Assembly (NCBI RefSeq): GCF_022965805.1
Contig: NC_133108.1
Span: 38,510,051 to 38,574,050 of the forward strand
Length of the DNA: 64,000 bases
From: Primulina eburnea
Lineage: Eukaryota > Streptophyta > Magnoliopsida > Lamiales > Gesneriaceae
Reading direction: 5' to 3'
Every line of letters begins with the position of its first letter. Position 1 is the first letter of the stretch. Positions 1 to 11,700 of this stretch are shown in pieces. Under the pieces are notes generated by a model. That model was not told the DNA's origin and did not search any database. It saw only the letters and a program-made list of their open reading frames with translations. The translations under genes and the position numbers were made by a program.

Positions 1-29
1 AAGTCTAAATTCAAATTTTACCTTAAAAA

Positions 30-715
30 TTACCAAGCTAGTGATAATCAAGAATGTTTTAACTGCAAAAAGTAAGACCATTTAATTATATATTGCAATT
101 GGCCAAAGAAAGATAATAAGAAGCCATTTGATGGAAGACGGTCCAAAGACGAGAAAATATCTTACAAGAAAAATAAGGACCATAAATATTGATTTATGAG
201 GAAAGTAAAAGCAAATGGACTGATTCAGACTCAGAACAATCAAGTTTAAGTCATCTATCACCGATATTGATTATGAGAAGATACAATGTCTCATGGTAGA
301 TGCCGAGCCAGAGACATATAAATCGAGTTGGAAACTGTCGATGATATGGTATTTGATTTTGACTCAAAAGAATTTACACGAGAGGAACTTATCACGGCAT
401 TACAAGATATGATAGATGATTATAAAAGTCTTTCGCAGTCATTTGATCAAGCTAATGCAGAAAGCAAAAAGTTAATAGATAAGCCAAGCAACAATAGTTT
501 TTCTCAGCGAAAGAAATTTGACTATCTGAAAGTAAAAATCAGTCTGCTAATGGCTAAAAATGATGATATGCGAAGAGTGTTCCAAGAAACTTTTTTTTAA
601 AAATAAACTATTGAAATTTCTATTCAATTATTGGAACATGTCTTCTGTCTCCATTGAGAAGATGCATGAGTTGCAAAATCGGCCTGCGATAAAACTTGGC
701 TAAGATATGACAACA
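30..715 (+). pseudogene. Decayed copia-type gag fragment
   Basis: Remnant of a Ty1/copia gag region with no intact frame. At about 50-110 the translation gives a CCHC-like knuckle (C-F-N-C, then a stop where the Gly of GH is usual, then D-H, later C). Positions 328-600 are open for 90 codons, acidic and then helical, with the ending K-N-D-D-M-R-R-V resembling the gag tail of SIRE/Maximus-type elements. Around 640-700 lies IEKMHELQNRPA, similar to the region just before the conserved D-K-x-G-L-G-Y stretch, but it is broken by TAA. Several stops and frame changes show it is dead. Assignment to the copia superfamily is good; the lineage is inferred. Confidence 0.6.
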
Positions 716-930
716 ACAATTCTTGAAATATTGAACATTGATGAATTAAATTGAGTTTGAATTTCAAACCAAGCGGAATACACTCAAAAAAATTCTTTGT
801 AGCAATTGATTAAACATTTTGTAAATCATTAAATTATATACAAGTTGAATGAGTAAAAATACTTTGGTTTCAGCATTTTGTCAAACATTTGGTATGCAAT
901 ATTCTTGGTATTTGGTAAAAACATAACATG
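716..930 (-). repeat. Left part of an old copia-type LTR (interrupted)
   Basis: From about 718 the sequence parallels 57816-58020: both contain TTCTTGAAATATTGAAC, GTAAATCATT, ATACAAGTTGAATGAG and CATTTTRTCAAACA in the same order. The match stops at 930, where a different LTR starts, and resumes at about 3080. The better copy at 57780-59315 reads as an LTR on the minus strand, so this one is also placed on minus. No target duplication could be found for it. Confidence 0.6.
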
Positions 931-1652
931 TGTGAGGGCCTGTTATCCTAATAACGATTTATTAGCATGCAATCATAATTAATCAGTAAACAACGGAAAA
1001 ATGAGTTAAAAATTTGCGTTTGGGCCTATAAAAATTTCGGCATGACCTTCCCGTAAATAGGACATACCAGAAAATCAAATACTCGAAATAAACAACATAT
1101 GCTCTCAATAAACACAACAACATAAACATGTGTCATCCGGACACAATCATGACATATACAAACCCAAAATATCATAGAGCCGACAATGGTCGATAATACC
1201 ATAATACAATCCTCCAAATATATACATATAGTATCTGGGAGACATCAACACCACGCAGTACCTAAATATAACTGAGCTCACTCTCAAGGAGCTCTGGTAC
1301 TTCCCGAGGCTTCCTCTCGAGCGTCTGAGGTCGAACCACATGTACCACCTGTCATGTCCACACACAAAAGACACGACAGCCCCCTCTCGGGGTCAGTAAC
1401 CCCAGTACTAGACATCAAGAAACCGCGGTATATGACATAGAAATGCAATGATGCCATGCATGAATGCAATGCATGAATAGGTGCAAAATATCAGGATATC
1501 AGGAATCAAATGATCGATATCAACAATCATACATATATGCTCGAGCTGGTCCACGACCCAGCGGACCGTGCCTGGGATATGGCCCAGCCTCGAAGCCAGC
1601 AACTACCTAAACCGGACCGAATCAAGGTAGCCAAACATCTCCAGGACACCAT

Positions 1653-1655
<3 letters not shown>

Positions 1656-1704
<49 letters not shown>
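1656..1704. repeat. (TA)n microsatellite
   Basis: About 24 uninterrupted TA units inside the putative solo LTR. Confidence 0.95.
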
Positions 1705-1705
<1 letters not shown>

Positions 1706-2862
1706 CGGATCTCAACCGAAATATAACTGGATCTCAATAATAGATAAGCTCAATATGATATGTTCAGTGGTATTGATGTGCCTAACTAAAATAAAATGTG
1801 TGTGAACAAAAGAAATATTTTATTTTATTTTGCACATCAATTACCAACTGATAATATGCGAGTCAGCATATAATATCTCATAAATCAGCAAATAACAAAT
1901 AAATCATACACATGATCATCATATGCCTCTGTCAGACATCGTGATAAATAACTGATCTCTACGTACCTCAACTAATTTACCAGTAAATTAAATCCTCAAG
2001 AAAGTCCTGAAAATGCCAACTCAGACAAATGACCTGAATATTAATTTAAATGGTCTTATTATCATATAAAAAATTCCACAACCATTTAAATTTACTAAAA
2101 ATCCAATTTCAATTATTTAGGCATTTTAAATTCCTAAAAGTATAATATTCGACTAAAATGCCTAAAATCAATCATCTCTATTGGTCGTCGCAAATATTCT
2201 TTTTAGCTTAAAATGGCGCTAAACTAATATTTAAGCGACATCGATAAATTCTAGGTTTACGAGATTATACCTCCAACTCGCACAATACCGGAACCTGCAA
2301 CAAAAACCCATAATTAATTAATAATGATACAATATTGGAGTCTAAATTGAATTAAATTCACATAGGCAACTATTCGCACCGATACAACTTGTACCTCCAA
2401 TAACAGTGGCTAAAATCGAGCCTAAACCGAAGCTCACCGGCAACAGGCGGCAACTTGCCGGAGAAGATGATCGGAATCTCACAGAAAACGAAGCTGACGG
2501 GTCGTTCTCGAAAATTTACGAAAGTGGTATCAAAAGAAAGCTTACACCACAAGGAACAAAACCCCTCAATCAATTTTTAGTTTTGAGCGGCGGAAGACGT
2601 CGATTTCAACGGAGAAAGAGACGGCGACTTTGACGGGTTTTCAGAAATCACAATTTCACCTAGAAATAGTGGTATCAATGGAAAGTTTACATCAAGAGCT
2701 TTCCAATCGTATATTTACTTGAATTTTTCGGCAACTGGTGCGGCCACAATCGACGGTCAAAGTGCCGAAAATGGGTTTGAAGATTTGTACAGAAAGTTAC
2801 GGGAAGAGATGAGGAATTCGGTGTGTGTTTATAGGTGTAGTGTGTGTGAGAGAGTGTATCAT

Positions 2863-2889
2863 AATATATATATATATATATATATATAT
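2863..2889. repeat. (TA)n microsatellite
   Basis: About 13 TA units inside the putative solo LTR, following a GT-rich stretch. Confidence 0.9.
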
Positions 2890-3079
2890 TTATCTTTTAT
2901 CTTTTCGGGGTTCGAAATTTGACCCGGTTTATTTTATTTCAACTCTTATTTGCTATAAAATTTAAATATGCATAAATACACAATTTAATTATCTGACTTA
3001 ATTATTTTAAATTCATCAATTTAAAATAATTAATCTTAATTATCGTCAAATCACATATAATTAAATCGGGTCAATTACA

Positions 3080-4236
3080 AAATGCTTCAACAATAAATCA
3101 TAAAAATAATAACAATAATCAAATGTAATAAATAAATAGACACAAAAATTATTTATGGATGTTCGGAGATTAACAACTTGTACATCACCCCTTAAGAAGG
3201 ATCCACTTGTAGACTTTGATCTATAAAATTCATTATATAAAATCATTTCAACTAAGGACTCATCTCTTACCTAATTGAAACACATAGCACACTCTCGATT
3301 GTAGGCAACAACCTCACAATCTACATAATGTAACGTATCTTATGACAAGACTACAAACATAATTTTTAGTTTCTTTGTGTGAGAACTTGCCCAACTAAAC
3401 TTTGAAGTTCAACTCTAATATATATGTGTGATGATTTAATCATTTGCAATGTATTTATCTTTCAAATCTATCCTCACACATTGGGTTTGCTCTCATTATA
3501 GCTAATTTCTTCTAGTAGGATGTTCATGCTTTGAATCCCCTTCCAAAACTTGTATTTGATATTCAAGATATTGTATTTATAGGTTCCAAAATGATATATA
3601 CGTTAGGCACAAGAATATGACCGTTTGAAAGTTTTTATACTTTTTCTGATATTGAAATAGTCATTCATGTCTTCCTGCCACTTTCTCAAGCCTAACTGAT
3701 TTTGAAGTTTTGGTTAAGTTGGACTCTTCAGCTAGACTGATCATTCAGTTTTGCTCGTCTGCTAGACTGGTCATTCGGTTTTGCTCTTCTGCTACACTGG
3801 CCATTAATTTTTGCTCTTCTGCTAAACTGGTCATTCAGTTTTACTCGTATGCTAAACTCTGATTTCAGCCTGTCAAAACTTGTATCTTCATCGTCATTTA
3901 TTAGCATCTTACACTTCGATTCAAACTTTGACTTCTGAGTATGATTTGTAAATCATGATTAATCGTTTCATTTGGATAAACATGCTTACCAAAATACCAA
4001 AACTTCCAACTAATGTTATTTTCTTTCACTTAGTTTGGTCCTGCAACAACGAGTTTGCTAAGATAACATTATATTTAACCCAACTGACGTGAAATACAAC
4101 TTGTTTAAAATTGAGTTTTTGTTCCGAGGTTTTGACAGTTTGTCCTTTTCATTATCAAGTTGTAAGATATAATCAAAACACTGAAACTTGTCAGATTTTC
4201 ATTTTGGCTAAATTCAAGTTCCATCTTCCAACTTGA
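3080..4236 (-). repeat. Right part of the interrupted copia-type LTR
   Basis: Continuation of the LTR left off at 930. It holds GGATGTTCGGAGATT, ACATCACCCCTTAAGAAGGATCCAC-like and CCTCACAATCTACATA-like words that recur in order at 58080-58260, and later CATCGTCATTTATTAGCATC-like and TTCAAACTTTGACTTCTGA-like words matching 58850-58905. It ends near CAAGTTCCATCTTCCAAC, corresponding to the LTR end at 59315 of the other copy. Heavily diverged. Confidence 0.6.
3725..3856. repeat. Minisatellite, about 36-bp period, in the LTR
   Basis: Four imperfect units of the form CTGCTAGACTGGTCATTCAG followed by TTTTGCTCKT. The other copy of this LTR has a different repeat (CTGGTCAGCAGCTGGTTCAG-like) at the equivalent place, so the minisatellite differs between family members. 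Confidence 0.75.
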
Positions 4237-5112
4237 GCTAGCAAATTGGGAAGTTAATACACACAAAATTATTTTTGAATGTTCGGAGACTTCAATAATC
4301 CTATGTCACCCCTTTTTTTCTTACATAATGGTGCACTAAAAGACTTTGTTAATTACAATCAACTTGAAATCATTCACTTCAATAGGACTTAACACTGTCT
4401 AACTGAAACTCTTAGTAAACTTCAATCTACAATGGTTTGAGCAGTAAGACTTATTACTCTCAATTACACAGATTTCACAAGGAAGTTCTAATCACAAATT
4501 TGATCCTCAAAATGATCAGATAATAATTTGTTAACTTGTGTTGGATTTTCAGCTTGGCTCGCATAAAGTTTGTTTAGAGAAGACCGGTCAGTTTTCAAAA
4601 ACTCAATGATAAATAATGTAATTGTGTAACCTTTAGAGCTTGTTTAACTAATCTATTTATGGCTTAGTTTGCAACAGTAATATTTTCAAAATGATATTCA
4701 GTTTTCAAATACAGATGTCGTTGTTTCCATGTTATCATCTTTTCTAACATATCCTGGTAGTGATAAAAAACTGACATTATGTTAAGATTCAGTGACTATT
4801 AGCACGGAAAATTTTATCATCTATTTCAGCTGGGATATGATCTTTTATCATGATTATACCGATTCTTCATGGAATATTTAGGATTTTGAATGAGTGATTG
4901 TCTTAGAAAAACTGTCGGTTGGACTTCATCAGTATCCTTGAGTCGGTTTGGATATCATTATTCTTCTTTTTCTTTATCAGTCTGGATTTGTAATCAGTTA
5001 ATCTCTCCTTATAAACTTCATCATATGAATATTCAGTTTTTCTTCTTGAATTCATTTATTTTAGGCTCTATAATTATCTATCGGATAAGCAACCTTATTA
5101 AATCAACAAAAC
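4237..5112 (-). repeat. Third, more decayed fragment of the same LTR family
   Basis: Starting near 4259 the words ACACAAAATTATTTTTGAATG, GTTCGGAGACTTCAATAATC and CTATGTCACCCC repeat those at 3140-3190 and 58090-58120. Similarity fades after about 4500, and the right limit is approximate. The open frame at 4890-5117 has no recognisable content. Confidence 0.45.
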
Positions 5113-6239
5113 TTTAAATGTTCCAACATACTAGGTTATTGGTATATGTGTTGTATATCTATAAATCATCATGATATTAGTAAAAACTTTTTATTCTAGG
5201 ATGAAAAACATTTAATAATTAATAATCAACCATATTATTTTTAAATTACCAATAATATTGAATTAAGATAACTAATTAGATAAATGAATATATTTTAGTA
5301 ATATGTCATTATGAACTTTTGCAATGCAAAAATTTTCTCAAAAAAAAAAAATAATCCGATATTTTAAATGATGAAAGTTGACCAGATGTTCATTTGAAAT
5401 GCAATTCAAATTCAAATTTGATCATTTAAATTATATTAACATTATTTTCAAGTTCTATAAATAACTTATACACTTACTTGATTTTTCATCAAATACTTCC
5501 CCACTATCCAAGCTCCAAATATACAATTTTATATCTTTATTCTTAATTTTAAATCATATTTTTATTTAGTTATATGCCATTTATGTTTCAATCTTTCTAA
5601 AAATCATATATATTCATAGTTTTTATGTTTTCAAATATAATCATTTTTGTTTACATATTATTTAATGAAAGGTTCAAGTACATCACACAAAGACAAAGGC
5701 AAAGAGAAGTTGACAACTCTCGATATCAATATCGAGTTTACCAGCGGGGATCATTTGCTACATTTGACACCAAGAGAGTGTGCACACACCAAACATGATT
5801 TCTACTAATCCACTTAAAGCATCGATTTTCACAAAACTTTTTCAAAAGGTGACACTTTCATCCCGAGAAATACATGCACAATGCAACTTGCTTCTTCTGA
5901 TAGATATACATGAAAAGTGTCGATGATCTTAGATACTTGACATCCTTCCCTCATTTAATTTTGCCTATAAATACTCTCTTACCATCAGAAAATGATAAAA
6001 TTCGTGCAGAAAAAATCAGTAAAAAAAGAGAAAATGCCAATAAATACTTGAAAATTAGTAAATAGTGTCAAAGAATTCTGGAAAAATTACCGAACACCCT
6101 ATCATACCCAAAAACAAGTTGGTGTATGAGGTGTAGCAAAATGTTTCTCGGATTTCTTCAAAAAAATAAAAAAATCGTGAGAATGTACAAAGGTACATTT
6201 CCAAAAATAACATTTTTAGGTTGCATGTTGATGTGAATC
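5113..6239. other. AT-rich stretch, nothing identified
   Basis: A short frame beginning at ATG 5665 runs about 47 codons (starting KGSSTSHKDKGKEKL) and then stops. I do not recognise it, and the following sequence is closed in all frames. No terminal repeats or RNA gene seen. Confidence 0.5.
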
Positions 6240-6802
6240 CACGTACGTAAGAATAAAAAACACGATTAATTTAGAATCGCGCCCTCAATTCACTAACGAA
6301 CAAGGATTGTTTAATGTCCCGATCTTTTGATTTCAAGTATGATGTGATTTCACCCCTAAACTACGTGGTTTAGTAACAAAGAATCACAATGAAACAATCG
6401 ACACTCAAACGAACATTCAAAGAACTCGTCTTTGACAATCCGCGTAAGAAACGATCGACAAACGCCACAAAGTTAAAACTTTGATAAGTTTGATTTTGAA
6501 ACAAAGCGAAGCCTTGAAAAGTTTTGAGAGAATAACTCAAAAGTTTGATTTTCAATCAATAATAATCTGAAAAATGTGTAAAATTTCGTCCATAATATGT
6601 TTACATATAAAAAATGATATCAAATCTAGTTATCTAACAATTTAGGACTCTAAGGAAATAAGTATTTTTTTGGTTGCGGCGCGCTGAGGCGGTGAAGTTT
6701 GGCCGCCCGAGCGCGTATGGTTTTGGAATATGGATGCTGGGACAGAATGTGAGGCGCTGGGGCAGTAAAGTTTGGCCGCCCTAGTGCGCTTGGTGCTGTA
6801 AT
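6240..6802 (-). repeat. Probable decayed LTR with GC-rich repeats
   Basis: Lies directly downstream, on the minus strand, of a pol C-terminal remnant. Between 6670 and 6860 three copies of a GCGCTGRGGCGGT-AAGTTTGGCCGCC-CGCGC-like motif occur about 80 bp apart, contrasting with the AT-rich surroundings. This is consistent with the 3' LTR of an old Ty3/gypsy element; boundaries are not defined. Confidence 0.35.
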
Positions 6803-7060
6803 TCACTTCTCGAACAGTACAGGACGCGCTGGGGCGGTATAGTTTGACCGACCTAGCGCACGAGCTTTTGGTCCAGAGTCATTTCCTTCAAACTTTAGCA
6901 CTTGAACTGCATTCCACTGACTCCCAAACTTGCTCTTGTGAATCACGAACCCCTCGGGACTTGGCTCTTTGCTTGCAAGCTCTACTTGATTTCTTATGAT
7001 CCCTTGCAATGTTTCTTTGAATCTCTTCAGTCGTCTCCTCGTGATTGGCCCCTCCGGCAA
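6803..7060 (-). pseudogene. C-terminal remnant of an old LTR-retrotransposon pol
   Basis: An open minus-strand frame of 85 codons whose start, GPITRRRLKRFKETLQG, resembles the basic G-P-I/M-T-R-S segment that follows integrase in several plant Ty3/gypsy polyproteins. No protease, RT or integrase core is preserved beside it; the younger chromovirus is inserted just to the right. A second minus frame (7076-6888) translates the same region shifted, suggesting indels. Family assignment rests on the short motif only. Confidence 0.4.
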
Positions 7061-7190
7061 CTTTAAAGGATCTCATGCCTTCTTTGGAGCTTGGCCTTCC
7101 ATGTTTGCATCACATGTTCATGCACTTGAAACGCTTGCTTAACACTTTATTCAGGGTTCTATTATAGCATAAATGTTGTTATTTAGGTTG

Positions 7191-7195
7191 AGTAG
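7191..7195. repeat. Left target-site duplication AGTAG
   Basis: AGTAG immediately precedes the 5' LTR and is repeated exactly after the 3' LTR at 14813-14817. A 5-bp duplication is what Ty3/gypsy integrase makes. Confidence 0.95.
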
Positions 7196-7273
7196 TGTAG
7201 TAACCCGATTCCTAATTTGAGTTAATTATCGGATTAATTATATTTTCGGTGGGATCGGAAGGACCGAACAAGT

Positions 7274-7515
7274 GCGGATCGTCCGATGAGTTCGGATCGT
7301 CCGAGCCAGTGTCGGACCGTCCGGGACAGGTGGCTGGACACGTGGAAGGGTTCTGGACACGTGGTAAGGTTCGGATCATCCGATTGGGGTTCGGATCGTC
7401 CGAGACAGGTGGCTGTACTCGTGGAAGTCATGCAAGGATCGGATCGTCCGATCAGAGTTCGGACCGTCCGAAGTGTGCCGGATCGGAGCTTCCGAAATGG
7501 TTCGGATCGTCCGAA
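7274..7515 (+). promoter_or_regulatory. Array of about nine TTCGGA-N3-TCCGAA dyads upstream of TATA
   Basis: Within 240 bp the motif TTCGGATCGTCCGAA or close variants (spacer TCG, CCG or TCA) occurs about nine times, the last one 8 bp before the TATA box. Nearly all copies keep the 3-bp spacer and the inverted half-sites, while the sequences between them are unrelated. This looks like a multi-site protein-binding enhancer in U3. The 3' LTR has one more unit. No known binding factor is claimed. Confidence 0.75.
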
Positions 7516-7522
7516 CATTAGC

Positions 7523-7530
7523 TATAAATA
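7523..7530 (+). promoter_or_regulatory. TATA box of the 5' LTR
   Basis: TATAAATA directly downstream of the dyad array and followed by GC-rich sequence. The equivalent in the 3' LTR is at 13682-13689. It probably marks the U3/R border region; the transcript start would be about 30 bp downstream. Confidence 0.8.
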
Positions 7531-7995
7531 GAGGCGCGAGGCTTCATTTGTGACTCGCCAATTCAGAGAGTTCCATAGCATTTCAGTCGCTTCTGTGAGA
7601 TTCTAGTCTTTTTCCGAGGTTCGGGCACTAGCGGGGAGCTGCTGGTCTTGTAGCGGAGCTGTGCTCTAGTTGGGAGCTAGCGGCATCAGTGGGCTAGCGA
7701 CGGACGAAGGTTTGGAATTGTATCAGTATTATCTCAGGATTATCTAGTTAAGTCTGGTAGATAAGTTTTAGTGATGGTTTTCACTTGATGCATAGGCTTG
7801 GACTAGACCTGTTGTCTGGTTATTCCAGTGGATTAGGATTGCTGTGATAGAGGTACGAAAGTACTATCCGAGATATCCTGGTTGAGTATACATTCTTATA
7901 TGTGTTGCATGATTATGTGGTGCATTGATATATGTCATATGATGCATGCTATTATGTCACGTTTATTACTGCACGTTGCATTTCATGTTGAGCCG

Positions 7996-8045
7996 TATCT
8001 CCTTCGAGATAGCCTTTACTGTTGAGCTGTATCTCTTTCGAGATA
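7996..8045 (+). repeat. Twin TATCTC-YTTC-GAGATA hairpins
   Basis: Two 16-bp inverted repeats (7996-8011 and 8030-8045), stem TATCTC/GAGATA with loops CTTC and TTTC, within a duplicated segment of about 34 bp. They lie downstream of the TATA box and so in the transcribed part of the LTR. Conserved identically at 14155-14170 and 14189-14204. Confidence 0.7.
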
Positions 8046-8660
8046 AGCTATATATCTTGTGGGGCCGCTCAGCCCTGTCTTGTCTTGTGGACGCATGGAC
8101 ACCGAGAGTACACAGTGGCCGACGGGTCCGGAGGGCTTCGGTGATCCGGGACATTTTAGGTCCACGTCTGTTCTTGCAGTGGATGCAGTGACCCAGAGGT
8201 AGGACCGCGCGGCACTATCCACTTGGCGCCTCTAGACTGAGCATTTTGAGATCTTTTGTGATTCCTGTTTCTTGACTACCCTGGTATCATATCATAGTAT
8301 GTGCATTTCATATAGGTTTGTATACTCATGCTTTTGTACTGGGCGTTCTTATCGCTCACGTCCTCGGTTTTGTTTATCTTGGACACCCCATTTCCACGGG
8401 GCAGGCCTCAGGTTGGATGGCTCAGGAGGAGGAGGAGGACGTTGAGTAGCCGGTGGAGTTATTTATTCAGTACTCTTTGATTCGATATGGTTGTACCGTA
8501 TACTTTCTTTTCATTCTGAGTTGTTATGGATTTTCGATGGGGTTGTATAACTATCATTTGTTGACCTTTTCCGCTATTATCTCTGATTGTTATTAATTAA
8601 GTTAAGTTGCATGCTTAGTTCTTGATTAGTAGGTGATTCTGGAACGGGTCACTACATTTA

Positions 8661-8672
8661 TGGTATCAGAGC
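8661..8672 (+). promoter_or_regulatory. Primer-binding site, initiator tRNA-Met type
   Basis: TGGTATCAGAGC begins 5 bp after the 5' LTR. It matches the complement of the 3' end of plant initiator methionine tRNA, the usual primer of plant Ty3/gypsy elements. Confidence 0.9.
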
Positions 8673-8755
8673 ATGCTTACGATTTTGGGATATAGATTCT
8701 GTTTTGGGATTTTCGTTGACCATTTTACCATTTTTCCCCATTCTATCTTGTAGCG

Positions 8756-11700
8756 ATGGCTGACCACTTTGGTGATGAGAGTAGTCAGGGGAGTGTAGGT
8801 CGTTGGGGCGACCAGGATGATCATAGGCGTCATCGTGAGCATCGTCATCGTAGGGATGGTCCTAGGCGTTTTGATTTGCATCGTTTTATTCAGATGGGGC
8901 CTAAGCCTCTAGTCGGTGGAGAGACTCCCGATGATGCTGAGGACTGGTTAGAGCGCATGGAGAGTTGTTTCCGTGCATTTCAGTGCACCGAGGAGCAGAA
9001 GATAGAGACCCTTAGCTTTCTTCTCGAGGGTCGTGCGCGCAAGTGGTGGCGATCGACTTCTGCGCCGATAGTCCAGTCCCAGGGTAGGGTGACTTGGGCC
9101 GATTTCCGTGCAGCTTTCATGCAGCTGTATTTTCCTCCAGCCCTTCGCCAGGCGAAGACGATTGAGCTCCTGAATCTTAAGCAGGGGAGTATGTCTGTTG
9201 ATGAGTATCAGCAGAAATTCTTCGAGTTGTTACCCTTCGCTCCTCATATCAGTGGCAGTTCTGAGGCCAAGTATGACCATTTTCTCCAGGGTCTTAACCA
9301 GGAGATCTTTGACCGAGTCACTGTCTGTGATAATCCTACTTCTTATGATGGGTTAGTGAACCGGTGTCGCCAGGCAGAGATCAGTCTCCAGCGTGGTAGG
9401 GCTATTCTTTCTTCTAGACCTCCGAGTACTTTGAGGCCTCGATCTCAGTCGTTCAAGAAATCTGGTTCGTCTTCTTCTGGATCTGGATCTCGATCTAGCG
9501 GTGTTTTCCGTTTTGGTAAGAAGAAGGAATCTTGTGCGCATTGTGGGAAGAACCATCCATCGGAGCAATGCCGAGCAGCCGCAGGAGCTTGTTATCAGTG
9601 CGGAGAGATGGGGCATATTAAGAAGAATTGTCCTCAGTTGCGAGGTGGAGCAGGATCCAGTTCTGGATCTCAGACGACTGTTCAGCAGAGGAGGCAGGGT
9701 CAGGCAGTGGGTAGTTCGAATCTTCGACCTCGTGCCCAAGGTCAGGTGTTTGCGCTGAACCAGGATCAGGCTGCAGATGAGACCGGGAGAGTCATAGCAG
9801 GTACTTTTTGTTTATGCGGTATTCCTGCTTTTGTTCTTATAGATACCGGAGCATCTCATTCATTCATTTCTGCACGATTTGTTAAGCGTCATAAGTTACC
9901 GTATGTTTCTCTAGACGTTATTCTTTCTGTTTCTACCCCGTTGGGTCATTCGGTTTTAGCCAAGCGTCTAGTGATAGGTTGTCCTTTAGATTTCGAGGGT
10001 AACAAATTGACTGCGAATCTTATGATTCTGGAGATGGAAGACTTTGATTGTATTTTGGGTATAGACATTTTGACTACCTACCGAGCTACTGTGGATTGTT
10101 ACCAGAAGCTTGTTCAGTTCCGTACGTCTGAGAGCTCTAGTTGGTTTTTCTATGGTGAGGGAGCGCGACCTCCGATGCCAGTGGTATCTGCTCTGAAAGC
10201 CTGTCGTGCTTTAGAGGCGGGCGGGGAAGGCTACCTCATCTATGCGATTGATACATCCACAGGTAGTGTTGGTATAGAGGATATTCCAGTGGTTTGTGAA
10301 TTTCCTGATGTTTTTCCATATGAGATTCCTGGTTTTCCTCCGGTTAGAGAGGTGGAATTTGACATTGAGTTAATGCCAGGGACTGCACCGATTTCTCGTG
10401 CCCCCTATCGTCTTGCTCCGTCAGAGATGAGAGAATTGAAGCAGCAATTACAGGATCTTCTTGATAAAGGTCATATTCGTCCGAGTGTTTCACCTTGGGG
10501 AGCTCCAGTTTTGTTTGTCAAGAAGAAGGATGGATCGATGCGATTGTGTATTGATTATCGCCAGCTGAATCGTGTGACGATCAAAAACAAGTATCCATTA
10601 CCTCGTATCGATGACTTGTTCGATCAGCTTCAGGGTACCTCTGTTTACTCCAAGATTGACTTGCGATCGGGTTATCATCAGATGAGAGTCAGAGATGATG
10701 ATATTTCCAAGACTGCATTTCGTACTCGATACGGGCATTACGAGTTTCTAGTTATGCCATTCGGATTGACGAATGCGCCAGCGGTATTCATGGATCTGAT
10801 GAACCGAGTCTTTCGTGATTTTCTAGATCAGTTCGTTGTGGTTTTCATCGACGATATCTTGATTTATTCTCACAGTGTGGAGGAGCATGTCCAGCACTTG
10901 AGGATTGTGTTGCAGATTCTTCGCGAGAAACAATTGTATGCTAAGCTGAGTAAGTGCGAGTTCTGGATTGATCGTGTAGTATTCCTTGGTCATGTGATTT
11001 CCAAGGAAGGAATTTCTGTGGATCCCAACAAGATTGAAGCAGTGCTGAATTGGTCACGTCCTACGACGGTGGCCGAGATCCGTAGTTTTCTAGGTCTGGC
11101 CGGGTATTATCGTCGCTTCATCGTGAATTTCTCCCAGGTAGCTAGACCTTTGACGCAACTTACTCGGAAGGATGTTCCATTTGAGTGGTCATCTGAGTGC
11201 GAAGATAGTTTCAGAGAGCTTCGTCGACTTCTGACTTCTGCACCTGTTTTGGCGTTACCGTCAGGATCTGATGGTTTCAGTGTTTACACCGATGCCTCTT
11301 TCCAAGGCTTAGGGTGTGTGTTGACACAGAATGGTCATGTGATCGCTTACGCTTCCAGGCAGCTGAAATCTCACGAGGAAAAGTACCCTATTCATGATCT
11401 AGAGTTGGCAGCTATAGTGTTCGCACTGAAGATCTGGCGTCATTACTTGTACGGGGTTAAGTTTGAAATCTTTACTGATCACAAGAGTCTGAAGTATCTG
11501 TTCACTCAGGCTGAGTTGAACATGAGACAACGTCGTTGGATGGATCTACTGAAAGATTATGACTGCGAGATCAAGTACCATCCAGGCTCTGCGAATCTCA
11601 CAGCCGATGCTCTTAGTCGTAAGGTGAGAGCCTCTGCACTTCAGACCAGTGCTATGATTAGTACTATTCAGGATTGTTGTTCGTTGGGATTTAACTTCAA

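Larger units (their letters stand above)
931..3079 (-). mobile_element. Putative 2.15-kb solo LTR inserted in an older LTR
   Basis: This segment interrupts the copia-type LTR. Its ends are TGTGAGGGCC at 931 and CAATTACA at 3079, giving the TG...CA pattern of an LTR. It is flanked by ACATG (926-930) and AAATG (3080-3084), a target duplication with one mismatch. The family is not recognised; a minus-strand end in GGCCCTCACA is typical of Ty3/gypsy LTRs, hence the strand. It contains two TA microsatellites and no convincing coding sequence; the open frames at 1510-1740 and 2406-2633 look like chance frames. No internal region is present, so it is a solo LTR or a truncated copy. Confidence 0.5.
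7196..8656 (+). repeat. 5' LTR of the chromovirus
   Basis: 1461 bp, starting TGTAGTAACC and ending GGGTCACTACA. Holds, in order, a cluster of TTCGGA-N3-TCCGAA dyads (7274-7515), a TATA box (7523), a GC-richer transcribed part and two short hairpins (7996, 8030). Relative to the 3' LTR it lacks one 18-bp dyad unit and has three extra bases near 8520. The open frames in it are LTR noise, not genes. Confidence 0.97.

Noticed and set aside
1510..1740. Open frame with an isoleucine-tyrosine run (also 2719-2922 and 57507-57707)
   Set aside because: The run is only the (TA)n microsatellite translated; no family resemblance in the remainder.
2900..2930. GGGTTCGAAATTTGACCCGG as a tRNA T-arm
   Set aside because: No acceptor, D or anticodon arm could be placed around it; it lies in the putative solo LTR.
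7274..7515. CRISPR-like array of regular palindromic repeats
   Set aside because: Spacers are irregular in length, the host is a plant, and the array lies in an LTR promoter.
7234..7531. Overlapping open frames on both strands in the LTRs (also 13353-13690), giving repetitive G-S-S-D-R-P-like peptides
   Set aside because: They arise from the palindromic TTCGGATCGTCCGAA array, which is open in several frames on both strands by composition; it is a promoter region upstream of the TATA box.
7946..8191. 81-codon open frame in each LTR (also 14105-14350)
   Set aside because: Non-coding LTR sequence; its presence in both LTRs reflects their common origin, not selection. No recognisable domain.
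9353..9739. 128-codon minus-strand frame in gag
   Set aside because: Antisense shadow of the zinc-knuckle and Ser-rich region of the intact plus-strand frame.
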